From JAJEFO01 sp965214325 (GTDB taxonomy: Bacteria > Pseudomonadota > Alphaproteobacteria > Rhodobacterales > Rhodobacteraceae), in assembly GCA_965214325.1 (NCBI GenBank), contig CBDCBG010000005.1, forward strand, positions 399,954-463,953: a stretch of DNA of 64,000 bases, written 5' to 3'. Below the pieces are notes generated by a model that saw only the letters and a list, made by a program, of their open reading frames with translations, searched no databases and had not been told where the DNA came from. Positions 51,547 through 60,557 of this stretch are shown here, one piece after another (positions within the stretch are counted from its first letter, which is position 1; the number at the start of each line of letters is the position of its first letter). A program made the translations under genes and the position numbers.

Positions 51547-52918
51547 TCACGTCTCCCGGGTCGGGAACCTGGATGCCTCCTGCTGATTGCTTCTCAGGCC
51601 CAGGGTCTGCGCAACTTGCCTGTGCAAGCCGACCCATGGGGCGGGCCCTGCAATGTCGACATCGTGCAAGGCCTTGAAGTTCCCTGCCACCCGCGACCTG
51701 GCAGCATCGCTCTCCAGCGCCTTCAGGAACGGCCCCCGGCCATCGCAGATCTGCCGCGTCTCGACAAACGTGAAGCAACGATAGATCCGTTGTGCCAGCC
51801 CGGCCTTGACTCCATCCGAGTCGTTCTCCCCGGGCTGCGCGAGGTCCGCCAGCAACGCCGTCCGCTCGGCCCGGATGGACTCGGCGGCAGGCACGGTTCC
51901 ACATGTCAGCGCCTGCACCATCTTCCGGGCCGTGTCCTCGTTCCTGGTTCCGGCCGAGACCACCGCGGCCCGCGCGACGACCAGTTCCAGGTCGGTGGGA
52001 GGCACGTCCTTGCGGCCGAGCTCCTCCAGCCTCTCCTTGACGGCAGCGTCATACGGCGTGAGCAAGTCGCCGCGCGAAAAGCCAGGGTGTCCCTCGAAAC
52101 GGGCCCTGGACGCGAAAAGGGGATTGGTGCTGAATTCTCGCGTCAGCTCCACGCGAAGATCGGTTTCTGCACGCGCTCTCGCGATCTGCGCGGCCAGCCC
52201 GTCGACGGCTTCCTGGGACACGCCAACGGTCTTCCCGGCCGCTGCAAGGGTGTCGCGCACCGGCATGCGGAGCGTGCGGTGGAACTCGGGGTCATCCGCG
52301 GAAGGCGCAATGCGTTCCGTCAGGGCGCAGGCCAGCTGCAGTTCCCTGTCCTCCCGGAGCCGTTCCTTCTCCGGCGCGCTCGTGATCGTGAACCGGCCTT
52401 CCTGAAGCGCCTTCCCGATCCGGTGGAGCACCGGGTTGGCCTCGATCGCCGCGCGGGCTTCCCTGCTCGCCGCATCCAGCAAGCCTGCATCAAGCCGACC
52501 TTCGTCCAGGAAGGCATCCAGGAAGGCCTTCTCCTTCTCGTTGAACTCGTACATCGGCGCCAGTTCGCGCCGGCATTTCTCGACCGACACGTCCAGCCAC
52601 GCCTTGATGCCCCCGAAGGCGTCGAAATAGCCTTCGGGGAGGCAAGGCAGCAAGCTGTCCCGGATATCCTTTTCGGTCCCGCCGATCCTGGCGGAAGACA
52701 CCTTTCGCCAGTCGTCGGTCGTGATTGTCATTCCGAACACCATGGCGGCAAGCTTGATCTTCTGTGGATCGAGCCCGGGCGTGTCGATGATGGCGTTCGC
52801 GTCGAACAGGTCGCGTCCCTTCACGCGCGTGACAAGCGCGTTCAGCTTGCCCCCGATGACCTCGTGAATGTCGAGCACGGGCACGTCGTCCGCCCTGTAT
52901 TCGCCGAACTGCACCGAC
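51547..52918 (-). pseudogene. AbiEii-type toxin gene, 3' part (cut by IS21)
   Basis: Immediately after the IS21 duplication the frame reads FGEYRADDVPVLDIHEVIGG and KGRDLFDANAIIDTPGLDPQ, the second half of an AbiEii/AbiGii nucleotidyltransferase. About 330 further helical residues follow, with no domain I recognise, making the whole protein about twice the usual length. Joined to 55872-56308 the gene has 603 codons including stop with no frameshift. Any product from this part alone would lack the catalytic site. Confidence 0.88.
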
Positions 52919-53014
52919 TGCCAAATTTCACGAAGGTAGCCACCCAATTTCACGCATGGTAGCCACGTAATTTCACTCAAGGTAGCCGCCCAATATCACC
53001 ATGGTAGCCACCCC
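52919..53014. repeat. IS21 left-end transposase-binding repeats
   Basis: Four tandem units of about 21-23 bp share ATTTCAC...GGTAGCCAC. They are the multiple IstA-binding sites typical of IS21 termini and are mirrored at the right end. Confidence 0.8.
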
Positions 53015-53093
53015 CTCGGGGTGACAGGCCTTGGCTTGATTCAGCATGCCGTTCTACGTCCCGGATTTTGGCGATCACTCCGAGGAGCATTGA

Positions 53094-54623
53094 ATGGCAC
53101 AGAAGAGGCTGCCCATGAGGAAAGTAAGGAAGATACTGCAATTTCATTTTGACGAGGGCCGCAGCGCCCGGGCGATCGCGACCCACTGCGGTCTTGCCCG
53201 GCGCTCGGTTGCACAGACCCTGGCACGGTTCGCGGCTTCGGGACTGAACTTGCCGGAAGCGGCCGGGATGGACGATGCGGCGCTGGAGGCGGCGCTCTAT
53301 CCGGCGCGGCAGGTCCGGCCTGCGGACGAGGACGTGGACTGGGCGGAGGTCGAGAAGGACCTTTCGGGCCGCGGCGTGACGTTGAAGCTGCTGTGGGGGG
53401 AATGGCGCGAGACGCATCCCGACGGCATGAGCTACGTGACCTGGTGCCGTCGGTTCCGCGACTGGCGGCCGGCCACGGACGTGACGATGCGCCAGAACCG
53501 TCGCCCCGGCGAACGGCTGTTCGTCGACTACGCGGGCATGACCGTGCAGGTTTTCATCGACGGGGTTGAGCGTGACGCGCAGCTGTTCGTGGCCTCGATG
53601 GGGGTCTCCGGGCGGATCTACGCCGAAGCGACGCTCAGCCAGAAGATCGACGACTGGTGCAACTCGCACGTGCGCTGCCTCGAAGACATGGGCCGGGCGC
53701 CGCAAGTCGCGGTGCCCGACAACCTCAAGGCGGCGGTGAAGAAGCCGTCACGCTACGAGCCGGTCCTGAACGAGACCTACGCCGACCTGCTTGAGCATTA
53801 CGGCATCGAGGGCTTGCCTGCGCGGGTGAAGAGGCCTCGCGACAAGGCACTGGTCGAAAATGGAGTCCTTTTGGTCGAGCGGCGGGTTCTGGCACCGCTG
53901 CGCGACCATGTCTTCCACGACCTTGCGTCGCTGAACCGGGCGATCGCGGACCGGGTGCGGGAACTCAACGGGAAGCCCTGTTCCGACGGCACGGGCGAGA
54001 CCCGCTTCAGCCGGTACGAAAGCGTCGATGTCCCGCACATGAAGCCTTTGCCGGACCGGCGCTGGCAGCGTACGACATGGCGCGAGAACACGGTCCATTC
54101 CGACTACCACATCGCGATCGACCGCCATTTCTACTCCGTTCCCTACACGTATGCCGGCAAGAAGGTCGATGTCCGCCTGCGCGGCCGGGTGATCGACGTG
54201 TTCCATCGCGGCAAGCAGATCGCGAGCCACATGCGCAGCGACGCCAACGGGCGTGCCACCACGTTCAAGGAGCATCAGCCGCAGGCCCACCAGCGCGCCG
54301 GCGTCGAGAGCACACGCGCACAGCTCGAGAACCGTGCGCGGGACATCGGCCCTCATGTCCACGCCTTCGTCATCGCGGTCATGGGACGCAATTCCAACCC
54401 GGAGTTCGGCTTCCGTTCCTGCTACGGCGTGCTCCGCCTGGCAGGGAGCCACGGGCCGGAGCGCCTCGACAACGCCTGCCGCTACGCGCTGGATCTCGGC
54501 TCCAGGACCTGGCGCGGGCTCGACAACATCCTGCGCACCGGCGCCGATCTCGTCGACGGGCAGGAACCCGAGACCAGACCCATCGAACATTCCAACATCA
54601 GAGGACCGGAGTACTACAGATGA
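53094..54623 (+). CDS. istA: IS21-family transposase IstA
   Basis: The 509-residue IstA starts MAQKRLPMRKVRKILQFHFD with an N-terminal helix-turn-helix (ARAIATHCGLARRSVAQTLA). The DDE integrase core contains ERLFVDYAGMTVQVFIDGVE (first Asp), VAVPDNLKAAVKKPSRYEPV (second Asp) and RPRDKALVENGVLLVERRVL (Glu). Its stop overlaps istB by 4 bp. It appears intact. Confidence 0.94.
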   Translation: MAQKRLPMRKVRKILQFHFDEGRSARAIATHCGLARRSVAQTLARFAASGLNLPEAAGMDDAALEAALYPARQVRPADEDVDWAEVEKDLSGRGVTLKLLWGEWRETHPDGMSYVTWCRRFRDWRPATDVTMRQNRRPGERLFVDYAGMTVQVFIDGVERDAQLFVASMGVSGRIYAEATLSQKIDDWCNSHVRCLEDMGRAPQVAVPDNLKAAVKKPSRYEPVLNETYADLLEHYGIEGLPARVKRPRDKALVENGVLLVERRVLAPLRDHVFHDLASLNRAIADRVRELNGKPCSDGTGETRFSRYESVDVPHMKPLPDRRWQRTTWRENTVHSDYHIAIDRHFYSVPYTYAGKKVDVRLRGRVIDVFHRGKQIASHMRSDANGRATTFKEHQPQAHQRAGVESTRAQLENRARDIGPHVHAFVIAVMGRNSNPEFGFRSCYGVLRLAGSHGPERLDNACRYALDLGSRTWRGLDNILRTGADLVDGQEPETRPIEHSNIRGPEYYR

Positions 54624-55375
54624 CCGACACTGCCATCCTGCACCCGCTCACCCAGCGCATCGCATCGCTGCGCCTGCCCGGCATGCTGGCCGCCTTCCAG
54701 GAACAGCTGGCACGCCACGATCTGGACGACATGCCGTTCGAGGACCGGCTCGCGCTGCTGATCGACCGCGAGGTCGTCGAGCGGCGCTCGCGCGCGCTGC
54801 AGCGGCGCCTGAAGAAGGCCCAGCTGCGCCACCAGGACGCCTGCTTCGAGGACATCAACCTCACCCGGCGGCGCGGCCTCAAGCGCAGCGTCGTGCTCGG
54901 CCTCGGCGACTGTGCCTGGATCCGGAACGGCGCCAACATCCTGATCACCGGCCCGTGCGGCACGGGCAAGAGCTGGATCGCCTGCGCACTCGCCCACAAG
55001 GCATGTCTCGAAGGGTTTCAGGCCCGGTACCTGCGCGTCCCGCGACTGCTCACCGAACTGCGGATCGCTCACGGCGAAGGCACCATCCCCAAGCTCTACC
55101 GCGATCTCGCCAGGCTCGACGTGATCATCCTCGACGACTGGGGCCTGGCCGCGCTCGATGCGGCCCGGGCGCGCGACCTGCTCGAGATCCTCGACGACCG
55201 CTTCGACCGCCGCTCGGTGATCGTCACTTCGCAACTGCCGGTGGCTGGCTGGCACCAGACAGTCGCGGAGCCGACGGTCGCGGACGCCATCCTCGACCGC
55301 CTCGTCCATGGCGCGATCCGGTTCGAGCTGCACGGTTCGTCGATGCGGGCCGACAGCGCCGAGGACGGAAAATGA
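54620..55375 (+). CDS. istB: IS21-family helper ATPase IstB
   Basis: The 251-residue AAA+ protein helps target choice and strand transfer by IstA. Walker A ITGPCGTGKSWIACALAHKA and Walker B DVIILDDWGLAAL are clear, as is the IstB-type C-terminus RRSVIVTSQLPVAGWHQTVA. ATG 54620 overlaps the istA stop. Confidence 0.94.
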   Translation: MTDTAILHPLTQRIASLRLPGMLAAFQEQLARHDLDDMPFEDRLALLIDREVVERRSRALQRRLKKAQLRHQDACFEDINLTRRRGLKRSVVLGLGDCAWIRNGANILITGPCGTGKSWIACALAHKACLEGFQARYLRVPRLLTELRIAHGEGTIPKLYRDLARLDVIILDDWGLAALDAARARDLLEILDDRFDRRSVIVTSQLPVAGWHQTVAEPTVADAILDRLVHGAIRFELHGSSMRADSAEDGK

Positions 55376-55769
55376 GAGCCGGAGCCGGCGCCAGGCCGGG
55401 ACGTCTGCCGAAATCGGTCCCGGGGGGTCCTGTGGATTTGTGGACGAGCCCTTCGGGCCGGCCCGCGCCCTGCGGGCCGTGTGGACAAGCCGTGGACGAC
55501 GCAAGGGCGTCGCCCACCGCATTGCCCACACTCGCGGGCCTCTCGCCCACAAGCTCCACAGGACCGCAACAACAACCATTTCAATTTGGATTCGAAGAAG
55601 GCGTCGCTGACGCTCCGGCAGCGTGCACACGCATTGCCGGAATCCCGTACCGGAGGACCGGTCCTGACGGCCGAGCCTTGCGGCAGGGCCTTCGCGGAGA
55701 TAGCTTCAGACCCGGAACAGAAGAGGAGACCAACTTGCCCAACACGGCCTGATCGCGTCGCTTCGCTCC

Positions 55770-55864
55770 GGGTGGCTACCATGGTGACATTGGGTGGCTA
55801 CGTTGAGTGAAATTGACCGGCTACTTTGGCTGAAATTAGGGTGGTACGTTGGTGAAATTCGGCA
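55770..55864. repeat. IS21 right-end transposase-binding repeats
   Basis: Four inverted units with GTGGCTAC...GTGAAATT are the counterpart of the left-end array. The outermost unit ends at the element terminus. Between istB and these repeats about 390 bp hold no supported gene. Confidence 0.8.
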
Positions 55865-55871
55865 CACCGAC

Positions 55872-56308
55872 GGGAGCCGCTGGACGTTGAAGAGCGGAAT
55901 CCGCGCCTGGTAGTTGAAGTCGACGTGCAGGGAGGTCTCGCCGCCCATCGCCGCGGCACAGCGAAACGTCCACTTCCCCCGTCCCTTCGGGGGTGCGTTC
56001 TGGACCCTGTATCCCTTGGCTTCCATGATCGAGATGACGCGGGATTCGAACCTGGGCTTGTCGTCCATCATCGCCGACCAGTCCGCAGCGCCCACGTAGT
56101 TGATGTCGATGTCGAACGAGAGCCGCGGCAACGGCAGGTGGAAGGCGTTGAGCGCAGTGCCGCCCTTCAGCGCCATGCGCGGCGCGACTACGTCGTCGGC
56201 CGCGAACGCGTCGAGAATGTCGAGCAGCCTGACCGTGGTTTCGACCAGGGGAGCGCCGTAGTGCAGTTCCCGTGCCAGATCCTCGATCTTCCCCTTCGTG
56301 ATGTCCAT
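55872..56308 (-). pseudogene. AbiEii-type toxin gene, 5' part (cut by IS21)
   Basis: The frame starts MDITKGKIEDLARELHYGAP at ATG 56308, directly after the AbiEi stop (TGAATG). It contains the nucleotidyltransferase motif MALKGGTALNAFHLPLPRLS and FDIDIN with metal-binding Asp residues, then CAAAMGGETSLHVDFNYQAR. AbiEii toxins transfer nucleotides to tRNA or related targets and abort phage growth. The frame runs into IS21 after NVQRLPSV. Confidence 0.9.
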
Positions 56309-57172
56309 TCAGAATTCCATCTCCGGATCCGTGCCCTCAAACGACGTGTCGAGGGCATCGGGGGGGAGATACACGCGCCAGTAACGGTTGAGTGCAGAGT
56401 GGCCGGGCCTGGAGCGCAGCCCGTAGGGTTTCCATCCTGGGAGCATTTCCTGGAGCCGCTCGAGCGTCAGATGCGACACGTTCAGCTCCGTCTGCCATCG
56501 CTCCAGCCACCAGCCGACGACGCCGGCGACCGACCGGACCGCCAGAAGTTCCACGTAATCCGCCACCTTGCGGCAGTCGAAGTCGTCCACGAGGTGGGGC
56601 GCGACGTTCAGGCACTCGATGACTTCGTCCCTTCCGCCGGCTCGATCCGCGCGATGAAGCACGTCTACCAGCGTCCGTTCGAAGGCCGTGACAGTCAATG
56701 GAACGCCTTGCCTTTTCATTCGCACGGTCAGGAAGTCCGTCTTGCCGGCCTCGACAAGGTTCCGGTGCGGCCTGACGATGCGGCAACGCTGGAAGGGCAG
56801 GTCGACAGTTCCCGGTCGCCCGCTGCTGATCAAGTGAACGGTATTGTAGAGAGCGGTGTAGGAGATGCCATGAAGTTCCAGCGCCGTGTGGTATCCCAGT
56901 ACGCCGTCGGGACGGAGCTTGCTTGCGTAGACATGATCCGGCATCGCGAATGGGCCGGGCAACTCGCTCGTTGGTCCGGCAGCAAGCACGCCGCCATTGA
57001 GCCGCTGGATCCGCCCAGCGTCCGCCGCCCGCTTCAAGAGGTGCAGGAAAGTTGCGGAGCGTTCGGGCAAACCGACAGCGGCTGCAAACTCCTCTCGGGT
57101 GAACGCCGGGTTCGCATCGAGAAAGCTCGCCGCCCGTTCCTGCAGGTCCCGTGGTGCATCTGAGAGGCCCAT
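56309..57172 (-). CDS. AbiEi-type antitoxin
   Basis: From ATG 57172 (MGLSDAPRDLQERAASFLDA) the product has 287 residues. The N-terminal winged helix is TREEFAAAVGLPERSATFLH followed by LLKRAADAGRIQRLNGGVLA, and the body LRPDGVLGYHTALELHGISY matches AbiEi_4-type antitoxins. The frame is open to an ATG at 57316 but the extra 48 residues look unstructured. AbiEi binds its own promoter and counters AbiEii. With the toxin split by IS21 this antitoxin may now stand alone. Confidence 0.85.
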   Translation of the reverse strand: MGLSDAPRDLQERAASFLDANPAFTREEFAAAVGLPERSATFLHLLKRAADAGRIQRLNGGVLAAGPTSELPGPFAMPDHVYASKLRPDGVLGYHTALELHGISYTALYNTVHLISSGRPGTVDLPFQRCRIVRPHRNLVEAGKTDFLTVRMKRQGVPLTVTAFERTLVDVLHRADRAGGRDEVIECLNVAPHLVDDFDCRKVADYVELLAVRSVAGVVGWWLERWQTELNVSHLTLERLQEMLPGWKPYGLRSRPGHSALNRYWRVYLPPDALDTSFEGTDPEMEF

Positions 57173-57316
57173 TTCAGATTGTCCGGCAGGATCACGTCCC
57201 TTGCGGCGTGAAGCTGACGACGCGCCGAACGACGATGGCAGCCGGTCGGAGGCTGCAGGCGATCGGCCAGCCGACTCCCGGTCAGGGATCCGGGTTTCCA
57301 GGTGCTCTACATTCAT

Positions 57317-57820
57317 TCCCGTACCGCCCCCTCATTCATGGATTCAGGCAGTGGCCGCCGAAAACCGTGTGGATCACGCCGAGCCGTCGGCCAGGCGAGA
57401 ATGCACCGCTCGAATTCCGATCGCCATGCGCAGGCCGCATGATGCCCGCGCCAGGCCAGGAACCCGTTGAGCGAGTCGTTTCAAGACCCTGCGCTGCGTG
57501 ACTTTTCTATCAGGGTGCGTCTCGTTTGTCGAGTTTCACGCCGTGTTCGGACTGCCTGCCAAGGGAACTTGCGCAAGCGATTTCACTGGGTCGAGTCTGG
57601 CCGGGTGCAGCCGGCAGAACTCTGCAATGCTTAGGCGATACGCCCCGTGGATGCAATGCGAGGCACAATTTCTGAATCTCACAATCTGACGGGCGAGGCA
57701 TGCCGATGTGCCGACGGTCCAAATCACAACGCCTGGTGAAGCACCATTTCGACCCGGGTGAACTTCTGGCAGACACCGGCCATGACCCGCGAGCCCGTTT
57801 CACGGTCAAGCGAAGCCATT
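57317..57820. other. 504-bp intergenic region between AbiEi and drmC
   Basis: It should contain the AbiEi promoter. Small frames are present on both strands, none with recognisable content. No terminator hairpin stands out. Confidence 0.5.
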
Positions 57821-58582
57821 TCAAACCCTGGTGATGACTCTTGTCGCGTCGAGCGCTTCAAGATGCCTGTGAAGATTGCGCGGGATCGAACCGCCGGAAA
57901 TCAGGACTCCGGCCTCCATGTTCTTCTCCATTGCGTGACCGGTCAGATTCGCGCTGGAGATGAAGCACTGTCTTTCGTCCGCCACCGCGACCTTGGCGTG
58001 CACCCTGCCACCCGCAAATTCCTCGGGCCGGTCTCCCCAGAAATAGATGCGCGCCGTCGGCAACGCCTTTCGCATCTGTCCGATACCGTCGTTCGAGATG
58101 CTGCCACCATGCTGATCGCTGGACTCCAGGAGCATCGATACCGTGACGCCGCGATCGGCCGCGGCCGTCAACGCCTCCATGATGGATGTGAGCTTGTAGG
58201 CCACGAAACTGGTCAGGAAGAACTTGCATTCCGCACCTTGTATCACCTGCAACAGGGCTTGTTCTGTCTTGCGCGTTGCAACGAGTTCGCTTGACGGGCC
58301 GGTCCAGACGAGTTCAGCCGCCTGTTCCGCCGTCGCGTTGTGATGGGCATGGCTCGCACCGAGGACCATGCCGGCGAGCTCCGCACCAGAGATGTCGCTG
58401 AGTTTCCAGGCATCCGTTAGGGTCTTGACCCTTTGCCTGCCACCGGGCGTCAGCGCCCAGCCTGACAACTTCACGGTCTGCACCGGTCCGGACAGGGACT
58501 TGATCTTTCCCGCAAGCTCACGAATGTGGTCGGGAGGCGCGTTGGAAACGAGATCGGTGATGGCACGAAGCAATTCCTGCAA
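57821..58582 (-). CDS. drmC: DISARM protein DrmC (phospholipase D family)
   Basis: The 253-residue protein carries one PLD motif near residues 190-212: GGRVHAKVAVADERQCFISS followed by ANLTG (HxK...D...SxN). An N-terminal helical region precedes LVWTGPSSELVATRKTEQAL. Start is TTG 58582 with GAGGTG upstream, 13 bp after the drmB stop. The order drmB-drmC matches DISARM loci, where DrmC is an accessory PLD protein. Confidence 0.85.
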   Translation of the reverse strand: MQELLRAITDLVSNAPPDHIRELAGKIKSLSGPVQTVKLSGWALTPGGRQRVKTLTDAWKLSDISGAELAGMVLGASHAHHNATAEQAAELVWTGPSSELVATRKTEQALLQVIQGAECKFFLTSFVAYKLTSIMEALTAAADRGVTVSMLLESSDQHGGSISNDGIGQMRKALPTARIYFWGDRPEEFAGGRVHAKVAVADERQCFISSANLTGHAMEKNMEAGVLISGGSIPRNLHRHLEALDATRVITRV

Positions 58583-58595
58583 TCCAGCACCTCAA

Positions 58596-60440
58596 TCAAA
58601 AAAACGCTGCGCCCGCCTCGTCCAGAGTGGGGACGACCAACGCACGATCAATGTAGCGGTTGCCAAATTCGCAGGAGGTCTCTGAAACGAACGTGCAGGC
58701 ATGGCAGGCCGCTGCGTGCAGCGAGCGGTCCCTTTCCGGTTCGTGCTCCGAGCACAGCGGGTCGGAGGAACAAATCGTCGCCCGACCCAGCGCCTGCTTG
58801 AGCAAGCGACCCAGAGTGTCCGGCTTGCCGAGCTCGACCAGCCCACCGAGCGTGCCGTCGGAATCGGCCGCCGCCGTGTAGATCAACACACCTGCCTGCT
58901 TCGTTTCTCCTTCGGTGCCAGCATAGATGCGCTCACGAATGCTGGCCGAGTTGTAGCCGCATTCAAGCGCGAGTTCCCTGATGAGCAGGTGCGAGAGCGT
59001 GTGCAGCAAGGCATAGCGGATACCCGGATAGCCTTCGGCAGGGTCGAGCTTGCGCGCATTGCGCCAGCCGCGATGGCCATCAGCGAGCTTCCGGTCGCGT
59101 GCCTGCACGGCGGGCAACGCCTCCCAGCTTTGCAGCGCATCTTCATTGAAGCGAATGAATATACCTTCGCCATGGACCTGCGTGGCAGGCACCCAATGCG
59201 GTGGGTCTTTGCAGAGCGCCGCGCGGACCGGCCGCTCGTCAGGGTTCTCAGACTCCTCAGGCGCCTCGACCCGCGTGAATCCGAGCAAGGCGTTCACCTC
59301 GCGCAGCCGTTCCAGCAGCAGCACACTATGGAGTTGCTTCTTGTAGGAGGCGTGAACGGCGGCGGGCCTGCTCAGGAAGTGCGGCCAGTCGGTCGGGGGA
59401 TCGGGTTCGGTCAGGACGTCCCACTCCGGTCCCTTTATGTCAGCGCCCCCCACGCCGCCTGCCGTGCCGGACTTGACAGCCTGAATCGCGTCCCAGATCG
59501 CCTTGGGCGCATGCTTGTCAATGCCGGGCAGCGCGCTGGTTTTCTTCAGCGTCCTGATCGTAATCGCGACCCCGGCTTCGGAATCCAGGTCCATGAAATA
59601 GTCCCAGCCGTCCTGAACAAGTTGAGTGACGGGATCGCGGGCGAGCGGTATGGCGAGTGCGGACAGTGTCAGCGGAAACCGGCTGTTCGTGGCACCGAGC
59701 AGAACGGCACGGGCCTGTTCTTGGCAATCGTTGTGGAACTGGTCCATGTGCGGATGCCGTCCGCGACACTTGGGAAGGTTCTCCTTGCCCGACTTCCCGA
59801 AGGCATGTGCCATGTTGCGGGACGCGCCGCACGTATCGCACTTGACCCACAGGTTTTCTGTCTGGAGCGACGCACCGCTCTCGAAGAACCGCAGCAGGCC
59901 TTTGCATGCCGAGGGCCCGCTATGGACGAAGTAGTGCCAGGGAAAGTCGTCAAGGTGCCCGGCGCGACAGGCGAGCAGGAAACGTGCCGGAACGGCGTCC
60001 GCATCCTTAGCAGGCTGGTCTCTCTTCGAGCCTCGGCAGTCCTTGTGAACGAAGCGCGTTCTCTCGGGCCGGTAACGGTCTTCCATGCACTCGAACAGGC
60101 CGAGGTCGAACGGCGAAAGAAGGCCACATTTGACACAGCGCAGCCAACGCGGGAACGGCCGGACCGGCACGCCAATGTTGGATTCTGCAGACCAGGGATT
60201 GAAGTCCTCGCCAGTCTGGAACGGCGGCATGAGGAGTCTTTCGACCTGTGGCCCGAGCGCCTTCCGGACAGCGGCCAGCAAACGAGCTTCCTCGATTGGT
60301 TGGCAGCGGCTTTCCTCCCACCGGTCTGTGGCAAGCGTGATGACAGAGACGCAGGGAAGATCGACGAGTGCGCCCGGCCCATAGGACCAGAGAATTTGCG
60401 AGGGTCGCACCGCGCCAACCGGTGTCTTCTCGCTGCTCAC
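58596..60440 (-). CDS. drmB: DISARM protein DrmB (DUF1998)
   Basis: The 614-residue protein starts MSSEKTPVGAVRPSQILWSY (GTG 60440). Cys pairs CVKCGLLSPFD (about residue 102), CDTCGASRNM and CHACTFVSETSCEFGNRYID probably bind zinc. The C-terminal DUF1998 domain includes YALLHTLSHLLIRELALECG and YTAAADSDGTLGGLVELGKP. In DISARM, DrmA and DrmB form the core complex that blocks incoming phage DNA. Here drmA is not seen in the window. Confidence 0.88.
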   Translation of the reverse strand: MSSEKTPVGAVRPSQILWSYGPGALVDLPCVSVITLATDRWEESRCQPIEEARLLAAVRKALGPQVERLLMPPFQTGEDFNPWSAESNIGVPVRPFPRWLRCVKCGLLSPFDLGLFECMEDRYRPERTRFVHKDCRGSKRDQPAKDADAVPARFLLACRAGHLDDFPWHYFVHSGPSACKGLLRFFESGASLQTENLWVKCDTCGASRNMAHAFGKSGKENLPKCRGRHPHMDQFHNDCQEQARAVLLGATNSRFPLTLSALAIPLARDPVTQLVQDGWDYFMDLDSEAGVAITIRTLKKTSALPGIDKHAPKAIWDAIQAVKSGTAGGVGGADIKGPEWDVLTEPDPPTDWPHFLSRPAAVHASYKKQLHSVLLLERLREVNALLGFTRVEAPEESENPDERPVRAALCKDPPHWVPATQVHGEGIFIRFNEDALQSWEALPAVQARDRKLADGHRGWRNARKLDPAEGYPGIRYALLHTLSHLLIRELALECGYNSASIRERIYAGTEGETKQAGVLIYTAAADSDGTLGGLVELGKPDTLGRLLKQALGRATICSSDPLCSEHEPERDRSLHAAACHACTFVSETSCEFGNRYIDRALVVPTLDEAGAAFF

Positions 60441-60485
60441 GGGTCATCTCCATCCATAGAGACCGGCCGCGGTGTCCAGTCCGGA
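60441..60485 (-). pseudogene. Last codons of the gene upstream of drmB, probably drmA
   Basis: On the minus strand the bases after the predicted intron 3' end read SGLDTAAGLYGW-Arg and a TGA stop, 3 bp before the drmB GTG. Such tight spacing is usual for drmA-drmB. The rest of the gene must lie beyond the intron and the IS1634 element. Identity as drmA rests only on position. Confidence 0.4.
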
Positions 60486-60525
60486 ATCGCGGTAGGAAAC
60501 CGGGTTACCCCGGTCCCCCCGCACA

Positions 60526-60557
60526 GATCCGGACGTGCGCGTTAACGCATCCGGCTC
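60526..60557 (-). ncRNA. Group II intron domain V
   Basis: The minus-strand hairpin pairs GAGCCGGATGCG with CGCGCACGTCCGGATC and holds the conserved AGC triad near its base. The loop is TTAA rather than the usual GNRA and the hairpin is about 2 nt shorter than the typical 34. The maturase stop codon (TAA) lies in this loop. Confidence 0.65.

Larger units (their letters stand above)
52919..55864 (+). mobile_element. IS21-family element with 7-bp target duplication
   Basis: The 2946-bp element has ends TGCCAAATTTCACGAAGGTA (52919) and the complement of TGCCGAATTTCACCAACGTA (ending 55864). The 7-bp CACCGAC is at 52912-52918 and 55865-55871. istA and istB are intact. It interrupts the AbiEii gene; exact excision with one duplication copy restores ...LPSVQFGEYRADD in frame. 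Confidence 0.95.

Noticed and set aside
51547..52600. C-terminal half of the AbiEii-type protein as a relaxase
   Set aside because: No HUH or tyrosine relaxase motif is visible; the idea rests only on position beside transfer genes.
52919..53014. Possible short CRISPR-like array
   Set aside because: Units are adjacent without unique spacers and mirror the repeats at the other IS21 end, so they are transposase-binding sites.
58701..60545. 614-codon plus-strand frame over drmB
   Set aside because: DrmB on the minus strand has clear zinc motifs and DUF1998 sequence; the plus frame has none.
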